Position numbers and translations under genes: made by a program. From CAYNYM01 sp049366815 (GTDB lineage Bacteria; Desulfobacterota; DSM-4660; Desulfatiglandales; HGW-15): 64,000 nt of DNA. The stretch's first letter is position 1. Each line of letters opens with the position of its first letter. The notes below the pieces were generated by a model that did no database searches, was not told the origin of the DNA, and saw only the letters and a program-made list of their open reading frames with translations. This document shows, piece after piece, positions 27,997-35,907 of this stretch. Location: the NCBI GenBank assembly GCA_049366815.1, contig JBMNCO010000101.1, forward strand, positions 1 to 64,000, in the 5' to 3' direction.

Positions 27997-28692
27997 ATGA
28001 AAACGATCGGTATGCTCGGCGGAATGAGCTGGGAGTCGACCGCGAGCTATTACAAATTGATCAACGAGGGTGTCAGAGAAAGACTTGGAGGTCTGCACTC
28101 CGCCAAGATCTGTATGTACAGTGTGGATTTTGAAGAAATCGAAAAATTGCAGCACAGGGGGAATTGGGGGGCTGCGGGGAAAATTCTTTCCGATGCCGCG
28201 GGCGGAATTCAGGCGGGCGGGGCCGATTTTCTCATTATATGCACAAACACGATGCACAAGGTGGCATCCCAAATTGAAGAGGCCGTCTCTATCCCCATCC
28301 TCCACATAGCCGATGCCACAGCAGAAGAACTGATCGCCCGGGGCGTTCAATGCGTGGGTTTGCTCGGCACGAGCTTTACGATGCAGCAGGAGTTTTACAA
28401 AGGCAGGATCGCTGAGAAATACGGCATAGAAGTCCTGGTGCCATCGGACGAACAACAACAAGTCGTTCATGATATCATCTATTCGGAACTGTGCCGGGGT
28501 ACGGTCCGTGACACATCCCGGGAGTACTACCTGCAAATCATACGAGTGCTTTCCCGGCAGGGCGTCGAAGCGATTGTTCTTGGCTGCACTGAAATCGGCT
28601 TGCTCGTTCAACAGCAACACACGTCCATACCCCTCTATGACACCACGAGCATCCATGCAAACAGGGCCGTGGAGATGGCCTTGTCCGACTGA
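27997..28692 (+). CDS. Aspartate/glutamate racemase-family protein
   Basis: 231 residues. The two catalytic-type cysteines are present, CTNTMH (near 82) and GCTEI (near 194), with the IGMLGGMSWEST N-terminus of the YgeA/RacX group. These enzymes interconvert D- and L-amino acids without PLP. Their usual products supply D-Asp or other non-canonical D-amino acids; the true substrate cannot be told here. GAGGGGG lies 4 nt before ATG 27997. The gene is 84 bp after the synthetase and may share its transcript. Confidence 0.88.
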   Translation: MKTIGMLGGMSWESTASYYKLINEGVRERLGGLHSAKICMYSVDFEEIEKLQHRGNWGAAGKILSDAAGGIQAGGADFLIICTNTMHKVASQIEEAVSIPILHIADATAEELIARGVQCVGLLGTSFTMQQEFYKGRIAEKYGIEVLVPSDEQQQVVHDIIYSELCRGTVRDTSREYYLQIIRVLSRQGVEAIVLGCTEIGLLVQQQHTSIPLYDTTSIHANRAVEMALSD

Positions 28693-28890
28693 GGCGCGAC
28701 CCCTCTGGACATTGGGGCTTTCTTTCCAGCGCAATGACCGAAAGACGCATCCGGGACCTGAGACAAGAAAGGTGCGATTGACGTCCATTAGGTCGATGAT
28801 CCTGCCTATGTGGGGATCGTCGAATTTGAGGTTGAAGACCGAATACATGGAGGGGGTTTCCCCCGATTAGGTTACAGGAGATACCAAAAA

Positions 28891-30066
28891 ATGGCCATTC
28901 CCATACTCATGATGGAGTTCAAGGGGTTCACGCAAATGGCGACCCAGATGGCTTATGATATGGACACTACAGGCATCACCCCGGAAAGGATACGGGGCTC
29001 GGGCCTGTCCATCGTCCGTGAAGTCGTCGAAGCCGCCAAAGAGGCGGCCGTACCGAGCAATTTTGCCCACATAGGAGGAGACACCTGGGCCTTCGAGTTC
29101 CGCCGGATCGAGGATGCGGTTATCTTTGGGCGGAGCCTCTTGAGAAACTTCCTGAAACTTGCCACGGAACAGGCCGTTTTTTTTCTCAAGCCCTCGATCG
29201 CATTGAATATGGGGCAACCGAAGTGGCAAGACGACCGGTTCCTTGATGACATCTCCATCCAAACTTACACGGTGGCGGACAATGGGCGTCCCTTTCATTT
29301 CTACGTCCTGGGAAGGGCCGTTGAACCCGTAGAGAAGATCGAATGGGTCCGTTTCACCTCCACCGCTGATGACCGGCCTCACGAAGGAGAAATGCGGATC
29401 TTGGACTGGCAGGCCATGACCCCCCCAATGGAAAAGGGAGAAGGCGTCTCCCGTCTTTTCTTACCTTCCCTCCTTCTCGATAATGAAGTTTTCTATGCCA
29501 ACACCCCGAAGGAAGCGGTTCAAAACATCATTCGGCACCAGTCAAGGGCCCACTCCGTTATTGTATTTGGGGGGCCCGTCCCCTACGACATCCCCATGTA
29601 CCGCGAATACCTGCGCGCGACATTTGCCCTGTTGAGATCCGGGTGGCCCTGCCAATGGACCGTTTTTTCCTATCTTCCGGTATACGAGGCCCGTTACAGC
29701 TTTGCGTGGCTCGAGATAGGCCGCTGGCTCTCCAAAACCTTTCCCCGCGCCTTCGCCTTCACAGCCTTTGTGATTCCAGAGGATCAACCCAGGCCCTTTT
29801 CGTTTCATATTTACGATGATGAAATCATCCATATCGGCCTGCGTTCCTTTTCCCCGCAACGGGGGGCGCCCACAATGAATTCGGCCATTATGTTCCGGAA
29901 CGGCCGCATTTCCTCCCTGTTCAAGGAAGAATTTCTGGAAAACTGGAGAAGGATCGGTCCCTTAAACCGGGAAATGCATAAAAATCTCCTCAGCCAATTC
30001 GCATGTCTCAGTGATAAAGAGAAAAACGTGATACAAAGTGCGGTCAAGGAGCTTCAGGATGAATGA
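28891..30066 (+). CDS. Unknown protein: cyclase-like N-terminus, degenerate PLD-like C-terminus
   Basis: 391 residues from ATG 28891, preceded by AGGAG. I do not recognise the whole protein. The first 80 residues echo the class III nucleotidyl cyclase core: MMEFKGFT (8-14, E9 where cyclases have Asp) and HIGGDTWAFEF (60-70, D64 at the second metal position). The C-terminal half (about 235-390) has the rhythm of a PLD-like domain (FHIYDDEIIHIG, then NSAIMFRNGRISSLF and FLENW) but lacks the HxKxxxxD catalytic motif. No signal peptide or clear membrane helix. It could be a sensor or regulator. It lies 23 bp before a THUMP methyltransferase gene. Confidence 0.5.
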   Translation: MAIPILMMEFKGFTQMATQMAYDMDTTGITPERIRGSGLSIVREVVEAAKEAAVPSNFAHIGGDTWAFEFRRIEDAVIFGRSLLRNFLKLATEQAVFFLKPSIALNMGQPKWQDDRFLDDISIQTYTVADNGRPFHFYVLGRAVEPVEKIEWVRFTSTADDRPHEGEMRILDWQAMTPPMEKGEGVSRLFLPSLLLDNEVFYANTPKEAVQNIIRHQSRAHSVIVFGGPVPYDIPMYREYLRATFALLRSGWPCQWTVFSYLPVYEARYSFAWLEIGRWLSKTFPRAFAFTAFVIPEDQPRPFSFHIYDDEIIHIGLRSFSPQRGAPTMNSAIMFRNGRISSLFKEEFLENWRRIGPLNREMHKNLLSQFACLSDKEKNVIQSAVKELQDE

Positions 30067-30089
30067 TATGTTCGGGATCGTAGAGGCCG

Positions 30090-31229
30090 ATGTTTGACTA
30101 TCAACAACATCATCGCTATTTTGCCCAGGTAGCCGGAGGAATGGAAGAACTCGGGGCCGAAGAGCTTTCCGAATTGGGAGCGCGTTCTGTTACTTCCGGC
30201 TACAGGGGGATCTATTTTGAAGCGGATCAGGCCACCCTGTACCGCGTGAACTACTGCGCCCGATTGATTGCAAGGGTCCTTGCGCCCCTGCTCTCCTTTC
30301 AGTGTCACAGCGACCGGTATCTGCATCAGAGGGCCATGGAGATCGACTGGCCCCTCTTTTTCAAGGGCGACTGTTCCTTTGCGGTTTCCGCCAACGTATC
30401 ACAAAGCAAAATCAGGCATTCTCAATATGCGGCTCTGCGCCTGAAGGATGCCGTCGTGGATCGTTTCAGGGCCGAACACAAGAGCAGACCGAACATCGAC
30501 AAGATCGAACCGGATATTCGGTTCAACCTGTACATTGAAAAAAATCGGGCCACCATCAGCCTCGATACCTCAGGGGATGCGCTTCATCGCAGGGGCTATC
30601 GGAAAGAGGCCGTGGAAGCCCCCATGCAGGAGACCTTGGCGGCGGCCGTCATCAGGCTTTCAACCTGGACTGGGTCGGAACCCCTGTATGACCCCATGTG
30701 CGGATCAGGCACGCTCCTCAGCGAGGCCCTGATGCAGGCCTGTCATATCCCGTCAGGTTATCTTCGAGAAAAGTTCGGGTTTGAACGGTTACCCGACTTT
30801 GATCAAAATCTCTGGAGAAAAGTCAAGAGAGAAGCAGGAGATAAAATGGGGCCGATCCCCTCCGGCATCATCTCAGGCAGTGATCTCTCCAGATCGGCTG
30901 TCCGGGCTGCAGCCACGAATCTGGGGGCCCTCCCCTACGGAGACCACGTGAAATTGGAGGTCGCCTCCTTTCAGAAGATAGGCCACCTCGAAGACCGTGT
31001 CATCGTATGCAATCCGCCCTATGGCATCCGCATGGGGGACACGGACAAGGCCACGCGCTTGTACAGGGAATTCGGGGATTTTTTAAAACATCGATGCAAG
31101 GGCACAACGGCCTACATCTATTTTGGAAACAGGAAAACGATCGGTTTCATCGGCTTGAAACCCTCCTGGAAAAAACCCTTCTTGATCGGAGGCCTTGACG
31201 GAAGACTGGCAAAGTTCGAGCTATACTGA
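30090..31229 (+). CDS. THUMP-domain class I RNA methyltransferase (RlmL N-half-like)
   Basis: 379 residues. The N-terminal ferredoxin-like plus THUMP region (about 1-165) is followed by a Rossmann methyltransferase: DPMCGSGTLLSEAL (SAM motif I) and NPPYG (amino-methylating active site). This matches the N-terminal half of E. coli RlmL, which makes m2G2445 in 23S rRNA, without the RlmK half. N2-guanosine methylation of rRNA is therefore the likely job. It overlaps nothing and is about 130 bp before lepA. Confidence 0.88.
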   Translation: MFDYQQHHRYFAQVAGGMEELGAEELSELGARSVTSGYRGIYFEADQATLYRVNYCARLIARVLAPLLSFQCHSDRYLHQRAMEIDWPLFFKGDCSFAVSANVSQSKIRHSQYAALRLKDAVVDRFRAEHKSRPNIDKIEPDIRFNLYIEKNRATISLDTSGDALHRRGYRKEAVEAPMQETLAAAVIRLSTWTGSEPLYDPMCGSGTLLSEALMQACHIPSGYLREKFGFERLPDFDQNLWRKVKREAGDKMGPIPSGIISGSDLSRSAVRAAATNLGALPYGDHVKLEVASFQKIGHLEDRVIVCNPPYGIRMGDTDKATRLYREFGDFLKHRCKGTTAYIYFGNRKTIGFIGLKPSWKKPFLIGGLDGRLAKFELY

Positions 31230-31361
31230 TATTGTCCTTCCCGATAGGGATTACAGGTGTCCGGAACAGGATTTTGTCTTGGACAAGATCCAATAAGGAT
31301 ATAAGATGTTTAATTCAACCAAGAACCCAACGGCAAATAGGCCGCTCACGATTAAAGAGAT

Positions 31362-33158
31362 ATGTCACAAATACGAAATTTCAGCATCATTGCCCATATT
31401 GACCACGGAAAATCCACCCTGGCCGACAGGCTTATCCAGTACGCCGGCCTGGTCACCGACAGGGAGTTCCGCAACCAGATTTTGGATACCATGGACCTCG
31501 AGCGGGAAAGAGGCATCACGATCAAGAGTCAGACCGTCACCCTTCCCTACACCGCCAAGAGTGGTGAGTCCTTTGCCCTCAACCTCATCGACACGCCGGG
31601 CCACGTTGACTTTTCCTATGAGGTAAGTCGGGCCCTGGCCTCCTGTGAAGGGGTCCTGCTTCTGGTGGACGCCTCCCAGGGGGTTCAGGCCCAGACCCTG
31701 GCCAATCTCTATATGGCCATGGAACACGACCTGACGGTCATCCCGGTGATCAACAAAATCGACCTCCCATCCGCCGATATAGAACGCACGCGTGAACAAA
31801 TCGAGACGGAGCTTGGACTGGACGGAGATCATGCCATCCTGTGTTCGGCCAAGGACGGCATCGGAATCGAAGAAGTCCTCGAGGCTGTTGTCCGGCATGT
31901 TCCGCCCCCGAAGGGTCAAAAGGAGGCCCCGCTGAGCGCCCTCATCTTCGATGCCCACTACGATCCTTTTCGAGGAACCATTATCAGTTGTCGGCTGTTT
32001 GATGGCATGCTCAAGCCGGGAGACCTCATTCGATTCATGTCCAATGACGCCGTCTACAAGGTGGAGGAGGTGGGGGTGTTTCGCCTGAAAAGAGAACCAC
32101 GCCCCTCACTTTCCGCCGGCGAGGTGGGCTATATCATTTCCGGGATCAAGACCGTGAGCGACACAAGTATCGGGGACACCATCACCCTTGACGCCCGTCC
32201 CGTCCCCTCCCCTCTCCCGGGATTCAGGGAAGTCAAGTCCGTGGTCTTTTCATCCATTTACCCCATCGCCTCCGATGAATACCTGGATCTGGCGGACGCC
32301 CTTGAAAAATACAAGCTTAATGACGCCGCCCTGACCTATCAGAAGGACTCTTCAATCGCCCTGGGTCAGGGTTTCCGATGCGGTTTTCTTGGTCTCCTTC
32401 ATCTGGAGATCGTTCAGCAGAGGCTGGAGCGTGAATTCGGCCAGTCCTTTATCATGACCGTCCCGAGTGTCCAATACCGGTTCACACTCCAAAACGGCGA
32501 GACGGTGTCGGTCGACAACCCCCAGTATTATCCGGATCCCGTCGTCATATCGCGTTCGGCCGAACCCTACATCCGGGCCAGTATCCTTATGCCCGAGCGT
32601 TACATGGGCACTGTGATGAGTTTATGTATGGAGCGCCGGGGCGTAAATTCACGCTTTACCTATCCCACGCCCGGACGTATCGAACTCACCATCGAGATGC
32701 CCCTGGCGGAGGTCATCGTAGATTTCTACGACAAGCTCAAGACCGTGACCCAGGGATATGGTTCCTTTGATTATGAGCTGATCGACTATCGGGAAAGCGA
32801 TCTCGTCAAGTTGGACATTCTCGTGAACACTGAAAAGGTGGATGCCCTTTCCCTGATCGTTCACAGGGATCGGGCCAGGGAGTGGAGTGTCAAGGCCTGT
32901 GACCGTCTCAAGAAGGAGATACCGAGGCACCAGTTCAAAATCGCCATCCAGGGGGCCGTCGGGGGGAAGATCATCTCCCGCGCCACCATCAGTCCCTTCA
33001 GAAAAGACGTTACAGCCAAGTGCTATGGGGGGGACATCACCCGAAAGCGCAAGCTCCTTGAAAAACAGAAAAAGGGCAAGAAGCAAATGAAAATGATAGG
33101 TTCGGTGATGATCCCCCAGAAGGCCTTTGTGGCCGTGTTGAAGTCGGACGATGAATGA
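31362..33158 (+). CDS. lepA: Elongation factor 4 (LepA)
   Basis: 598 residues, the exact family size. G1 AHIDHGKST, G2/G3 in RGITIKSQT and DTPGHVDFSYEV, G4 NKIDLP. The C-terminal domain typical of LepA (from about 485) includes QMKMIGSV near the end. LepA acts on ribosomes, assisting initiation or back-translocation under stress. Start ATG 31362; the stop overlaps hemW by 8 nt (33151-33158), so the pair is coupled, a common lepA-hemW arrangement. Confidence 0.97.
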   Translation: MSQIRNFSIIAHIDHGKSTLADRLIQYAGLVTDREFRNQILDTMDLERERGITIKSQTVTLPYTAKSGESFALNLIDTPGHVDFSYEVSRALASCEGVLLLVDASQGVQAQTLANLYMAMEHDLTVIPVINKIDLPSADIERTREQIETELGLDGDHAILCSAKDGIGIEEVLEAVVRHVPPPKGQKEAPLSALIFDAHYDPFRGTIISCRLFDGMLKPGDLIRFMSNDAVYKVEEVGVFRLKREPRPSLSAGEVGYIISGIKTVSDTSIGDTITLDARPVPSPLPGFREVKSVVFSSIYPIASDEYLDLADALEKYKLNDAALTYQKDSSIALGQGFRCGFLGLLHLEIVQQRLEREFGQSFIMTVPSVQYRFTLQNGETVSVDNPQYYPDPVVISRSAEPYIRASILMPERYMGTVMSLCMERRGVNSRFTYPTPGRIELTIEMPLAEVIVDFYDKLKTVTQGYGSFDYELIDYRESDLVKLDILVNTEKVDALSLIVHRDRAREWSVKACDRLKKEIPRHQFKIAIQGAVGGKIISRATISPFRKDVTAKCYGGDITRKRKLLEKQKKGKKQMKMIGSVMIPQKAFVAVLKSDDE

Positions 33159-34269
33159 TCACGCCCTGCCGGGACTCTATATCCATGTACCCTTCTGCGG
33201 AAGCAAATGTCCCTATTGCGACTTTTACTCCATCACCTCCATGGCACAGGCGCCCCGATGGCTGGAGGCGCTTGACAGGGAGGCCATGCATTACAGGGAT
33301 CGTTTTTCCGTCTTTGATTCCCTGTACCTCGGAGGGGGCACGCCGAGTCTTCTCGATGAAAAGGCATTGACCGCCCTGACGGAGGGACTGCTGCGCTGTT
33401 TCACCTTTACTTCCGGAGCGGAGTGGACCATTGAGTGCAATCCTGACGATATTATCCCCGGCAAGGCGGCACTTCTTCGCGATCTTGGATTCAATCGCAT
33501 CAGCCTCGGCGTACAGTCCTTTGACGACGGAGAACTCCGTCTTCTTCAGAGAAGACACACCTCCGACCAGGCCGTAAGGGCCCTTGAGGCCTTTCTCGGG
33601 CTCGGTTTCAAGAATATCGGCATCGATCTCATGTACGCCTTGCCGGGGCAGAGCGAATCTTCCTGGCTTGCAACCCTGAACAGGGCCCTTGACCTTGGCC
33701 CCACCCACATTTCCTGTTATGAACTGACCCTTGCAGAGGGCACGCCCTTTGCCGAAATGAATGAGAGCGGAGAACTCAAGACCCCGGAACCTGAACTGCA
33801 AAGGGCCTTTTTTCTCATGAACACCGAGACCCTCGCGGGCCACGGATATATTCACTACGAGGTTTCAAACTTTGCGAGGGACGAGGGGTCAATGTGTCGC
33901 CATAATATAAAGTACTGGAATCGTCTTCCCTATCTCGGCCTGGGACCCTCCGCCCATTCCTTTGCAGAAGGGAAACGCTGGTGGAATGTGGAATGCGTGT
34001 CCGGATATTGTGATGCCCTGTCCAATGACCGTTTGCCTGTCGAGGACTGTGAAATACTCTCTCAGGATCAGGAACACCTTGAAACTCTGGCCCTGGGGTT
34101 CCGCACAAAAGAGGGGGTTGCGGAAGGTCTCCTGCATCACCGGCTTCATGCGGGCAGGATAATCAATGATCTTCGCCGATCAGGGCTCATCCGTTGCAAA
34201 AACGGCCGAATCATTCCGACCCCTGAGGGCTTTCTTGTAGCGGACCGCCTCCCCCTGCTTTTTTGCTGA
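33151..34269 (+). CDS. hemW: Heme chaperone HemW (radical SAM)
   Basis: 372 residues. The radical SAM cluster CGSKCPYCDFY (CxxxCxxCxF) near residue 16 and RHNIKYW (the HNxxYW heme-binding motif) mark HemW, a heme-trafficking protein once misnamed coproporphyrinogen oxidase HemN; HemN proper has a longer N-terminus and lacks the HNxxYW motif. GGGTPSLL and GVQSFDD support the family. In anaerobes it inserts heme into membrane cytochromes. It overlaps lepA by 8 nt. Confidence 0.93.
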   Translation: MNDHALPGLYIHVPFCGSKCPYCDFYSITSMAQAPRWLEALDREAMHYRDRFSVFDSLYLGGGTPSLLDEKALTALTEGLLRCFTFTSGAEWTIECNPDDIIPGKAALLRDLGFNRISLGVQSFDDGELRLLQRRHTSDQAVRALEAFLGLGFKNIGIDLMYALPGQSESSWLATLNRALDLGPTHISCYELTLAEGTPFAEMNESGELKTPEPELQRAFFLMNTETLAGHGYIHYEVSNFARDEGSMCRHNIKYWNRLPYLGLGPSAHSFAEGKRWWNVECVSGYCDALSNDRLPVEDCEILSQDQEHLETLALGFRTKEGVAEGLLHHRLHAGRIINDLRRSGLIRCKNGRIIPTPEGFLVADRLPLLFC

Positions 34270-34427
34270 TTTTCTGTGGTCTGTTTTTGTCCAGGCTTTT
34301 CTTGACATGCGCCGTGTCCCTGTGACATCAATGGGACGCTCCGTCTTGATTGGAGATCGAGGGAGGACAGAAATGGGCCACGACGCGACATAAACCCGGT
34401 TCGACATAAAGGAGCAGGCATCCACCC

Positions 34428-34937
34428 ATGACGTCGCCGCTGGAAATGAGTCCTCCTGATGACAAAGAACTGAAGGACAGGGCCCTCACATTGATTTCCG
34501 GGCAGAATACCATGACCCTTGCCACGGCCCGGGGTGATGCACCATGGGCCGCGCCCGTCTACTATGCATCCCTCCAGTTCATTTTTTATTTCTTTTCAGA
34601 TCCCAAATCCCGACATATCTCCGAGGCCGTGGACAGCCGCCAGGCATCGGCCGCCGTCTTTGAACCGGCATCAACCTGGAAGGAAATCCGCGGTGTTCAG
34701 ATGACAGGACGAATCCAGTCTCTGTCGCCCGGGCTGGAGGCCCTTCGCGCCCTTCGGGCCTACCTGAAAAAATTCCCTTTTACGAAAGACTTTTTCGAAG
34801 CCGGCCAGCCTCTCAACCTGGGGGCCTTTTCAAAGACCTTTCGTGTCAAGTTCTATCGATATACACCCTCCTTGCTCTATTACCTGGACAACAGCATCAA
34901 GTTTGGTTTCAGGGCTGAAATTCCTCTAAGGCATTAA
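34428..34937 (+). CDS. Flavin split-barrel (pyridoxamine 5'-phosphate oxidase-like) protein
   Basis: 169 residues. MTLATARGDAPWAAPVYYA at the N-terminus and the SRHISEAVDSR/TGRIQSL stretch give the split-barrel FMN/F420-binding fold of the PNPOx-like superfamily. No catalytic residues specific for PdxH are visible, so the activity is open; many relatives are YhbP-like or general flavin reductases. A second in-frame start (MSPPDD) is possible. Single gene, followed by an unusual RNA-rich region. Confidence 0.7.
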   Translation: MTSPLEMSPPDDKELKDRALTLISGQNTMTLATARGDAPWAAPVYYASLQFIFYFFSDPKSRHISEAVDSRQASAAVFEPASTWKEIRGVQMTGRIQSLSPGLEALRALRAYLKKFPFTKDFFEAGQPLNLGAFSKTFRVKFYRYTPSLLYYLDNSIKFGFRAEIPLRH

Positions 34938-34981
34938 AATGTTTCCTTCCCCCGCCCCCCTTTTGACCTCCCGCATCTTCT

Positions 34982-35029
34982 CCTATGGTTTACCCGGTAG
35001 GCCAATGATTTTTTTGTTGACACCATAGG
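34982..35029. repeat. 8-bp inverted repeat around the R1 promoter
   Basis: CCTATGGT (34982-34989) and ACCATAGG (35022-35029) are perfect complements 32 nt apart. The right half overlaps the end of the -35 box and the spacer of the R1 promoter, so it may be a regulator site rather than a hairpin. Confidence 0.4.
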
Positions 35030-35045
35030 GGGCCTCATATATCAT
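35017..35045 (+). promoter_or_regulatory. Near-consensus sigma70 promoter of RNA candidate R1
   Basis: TTGACA (35017-35022), a 17-nt spacer and TATCAT (35040-35045). Transcription is expected to begin near 35052. There is no coding gene within 500 bp downstream on this strand. Confidence 0.7.
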
Positions 35046-35051
35046 TAAAGA

Positions 35052-35137
35052 CATAACTCTCTCTATTCAGTTGAGGAAACCCCTGCACCTACGATGCGAC
35101 CTCCGTCCAACATCACTTTTGTAGGGGTTTTCCTTTG
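35052..35137 (+). ncRNA. Candidate small structured RNA R1
   Basis: Predicted transcript of about 85 nt from the promoter at 35017. AGGAAACCCCTGCA (35074-35087) pairs with TGTAGGGGTTTTCCT (35120-35134), 14 bp with one bulge and one G-U pair, followed by TTT, closing a 32-nt loop that includes GCGACC. The stem and loop motif recur in R2 and R3. The nearest coding gene downstream is on the other strand, so a stand-alone RNA is likely. I cannot assign an Rfam family. Confidence 0.55.
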
Positions 35138-35190
35138 CATTCTGAATTTCCGCCAATCCATGATATACGAAAATGAATTTTCCCCTTCTC

Positions 35191-35291
35191 TATGAATTTA
35201 GCCCTTTCCAATAACTGTGTGGAAATCATGCACCCTTTCTGAAGTGACCAGCGGGAGGACGCCGTCTTTTTGCGATTTATCCGTGGGGGAA
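35191..35291. repeat. Interspersed repeat family B, copy B4 (half element)
   Basis: 101 bp that match the left half of the full copy (19941 onward) from TATGAATTTAGCCCTTTCC to GATTTATCCGTGGGGGAA, then diverge. It lies between RNA candidates R1 and R2. Confidence 0.75.
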
Positions 35292-35329
35292 GCCCCCGTC
35301 GGACATTCAAAAACGGTGCGGGCCTTTTT

Positions 35330-35357
35330 TTGCTATACGCATGTCAATTTTTATGAT
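35330..35357 (+). promoter_or_regulatory. Candidate promoter of RNA candidate R2
   Basis: TTGCTA (35330-35335), a 16-nt spacer and TATGAT (35352-35357). The -10 box is 40 nt before the CCCCTGC motif, the same spacing as in R1. Confidence 0.55.
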
Positions 35358-35363
35358 ATATTC

Positions 35364-35440
35364 GATCAGGTTCTTCACTCCTAAAAGGAAGCCCCTGCCC
35401 ACAAAGTCGCCCCTGCCTGGTGCAGGGGTTTCCTTGTTTC
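35364..35440 (+). ncRNA. Candidate small structured RNA R2
   Basis: AAGGAAGCCCCTGC (35385-35398) pairs with GCAGGGGTTTCCTT (35422-35435), an unbroken 14-bp stem with one G-U pair, around a 23-nt loop. The loop holds a second CCCCTGC (35410-35416) that could instead pair with the same GCAGGGG to make a tight 7-bp hairpin with a 5-nt loop. Two mutually exclusive folds are thus possible, which suggests a switch. The following gene is on the opposite strand. Confidence 0.55.
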
Positions 35441-35559
35441 TCTCTGTGACCCTTCCTTTCCTCTTGAGCCCCTGAAAACAGCCTTCCTGCCGGTCGATGA
35501 TTTCACGTGCGTGAAAATCCGATGAGGCCTTGTACCATCCCCATCCGCCACCCCCTTTT

Positions 35560-35907
35560 TCAGGGCCTGTCGACGACTGTTTTGATTTGACAGATCCGAA
35601 TGTATAGGCCCAACGCCTGCATGGTCAGGTCCGCCAGGCGCTCGGCATAGTATCGCTGCACGTCCTCCACCATCCCGAGAATATCTCTTTCAATTTCCTC
35701 GCCTTCCTCTTTTGTCAATTTTGACGGCAAGCGAATCTTGTGTCCGAAAATGAACAAGGGATTATCATGGAACAGCCTGTGCGCATATTCCGAGACATGA
35801 TCATGAATCGCAGGATCAACCGATTCCAATAACAGATCCATGGCCTTCAGGAATTTCTTCTGAAGGCGTTCATCCTTTCTGGGAAATCTGATTATCTTGC
35901 CGGCCAT
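35560..35907 (-). CDS. Hypothetical helical protein between RNA candidates
   Basis: 115 residues from ATG 35907 (GGAGAG upstream); the frame extends to 35931 without a good ribosome site. I do not recognise it. It begins MAGKIIRFPRKDERLQK, and is largely charged and amphipathic helical (for example KLTKEEGEEIERDILGMVE), with two His-rich spots (IHDHVSEYAHRLFHD). No Cys pair, signal or membrane segment. It lies alone between RNA candidates R2 and R3, on the opposite strand to both. Confidence 0.6.
   Translation of the reverse strand: MAGKIIRFPRKDERLQKKFLKAMDLLLESVDPAIHDHVSEYAHRLFHDNPLFIFGHKIRLPSKLTKEEGEEIERDILGMVEDVQRYYAERLADLTMQALGLYIRICQIKTVVDRP

Larger units (their letters stand above)
34938..35559. 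other. 622-bp gene-poor region with two RNA candidates and a half repeat
   Basis: No believable protein gene. The region holds a strong promoter with hairpin R1 (35017-35137), a half copy of repeat B (35191-35291) and promoter plus hairpin R2 (35330-35440), each listed separately. The sequence after 35440 has CTTGAGCC/CCTTCC and no feature I can name. Confidence 0.6.

Noticed and set aside
26452..28848. 798-codon open frame on the minus strand opposite the AcsM-like gene
   Set aside because: It is fully antisense to the acyl-CoA synthetase and racemase, has no family motif, and is low-complexity Gly/Pro/His rich, as expected of a shadow frame in GC-rich DNA.
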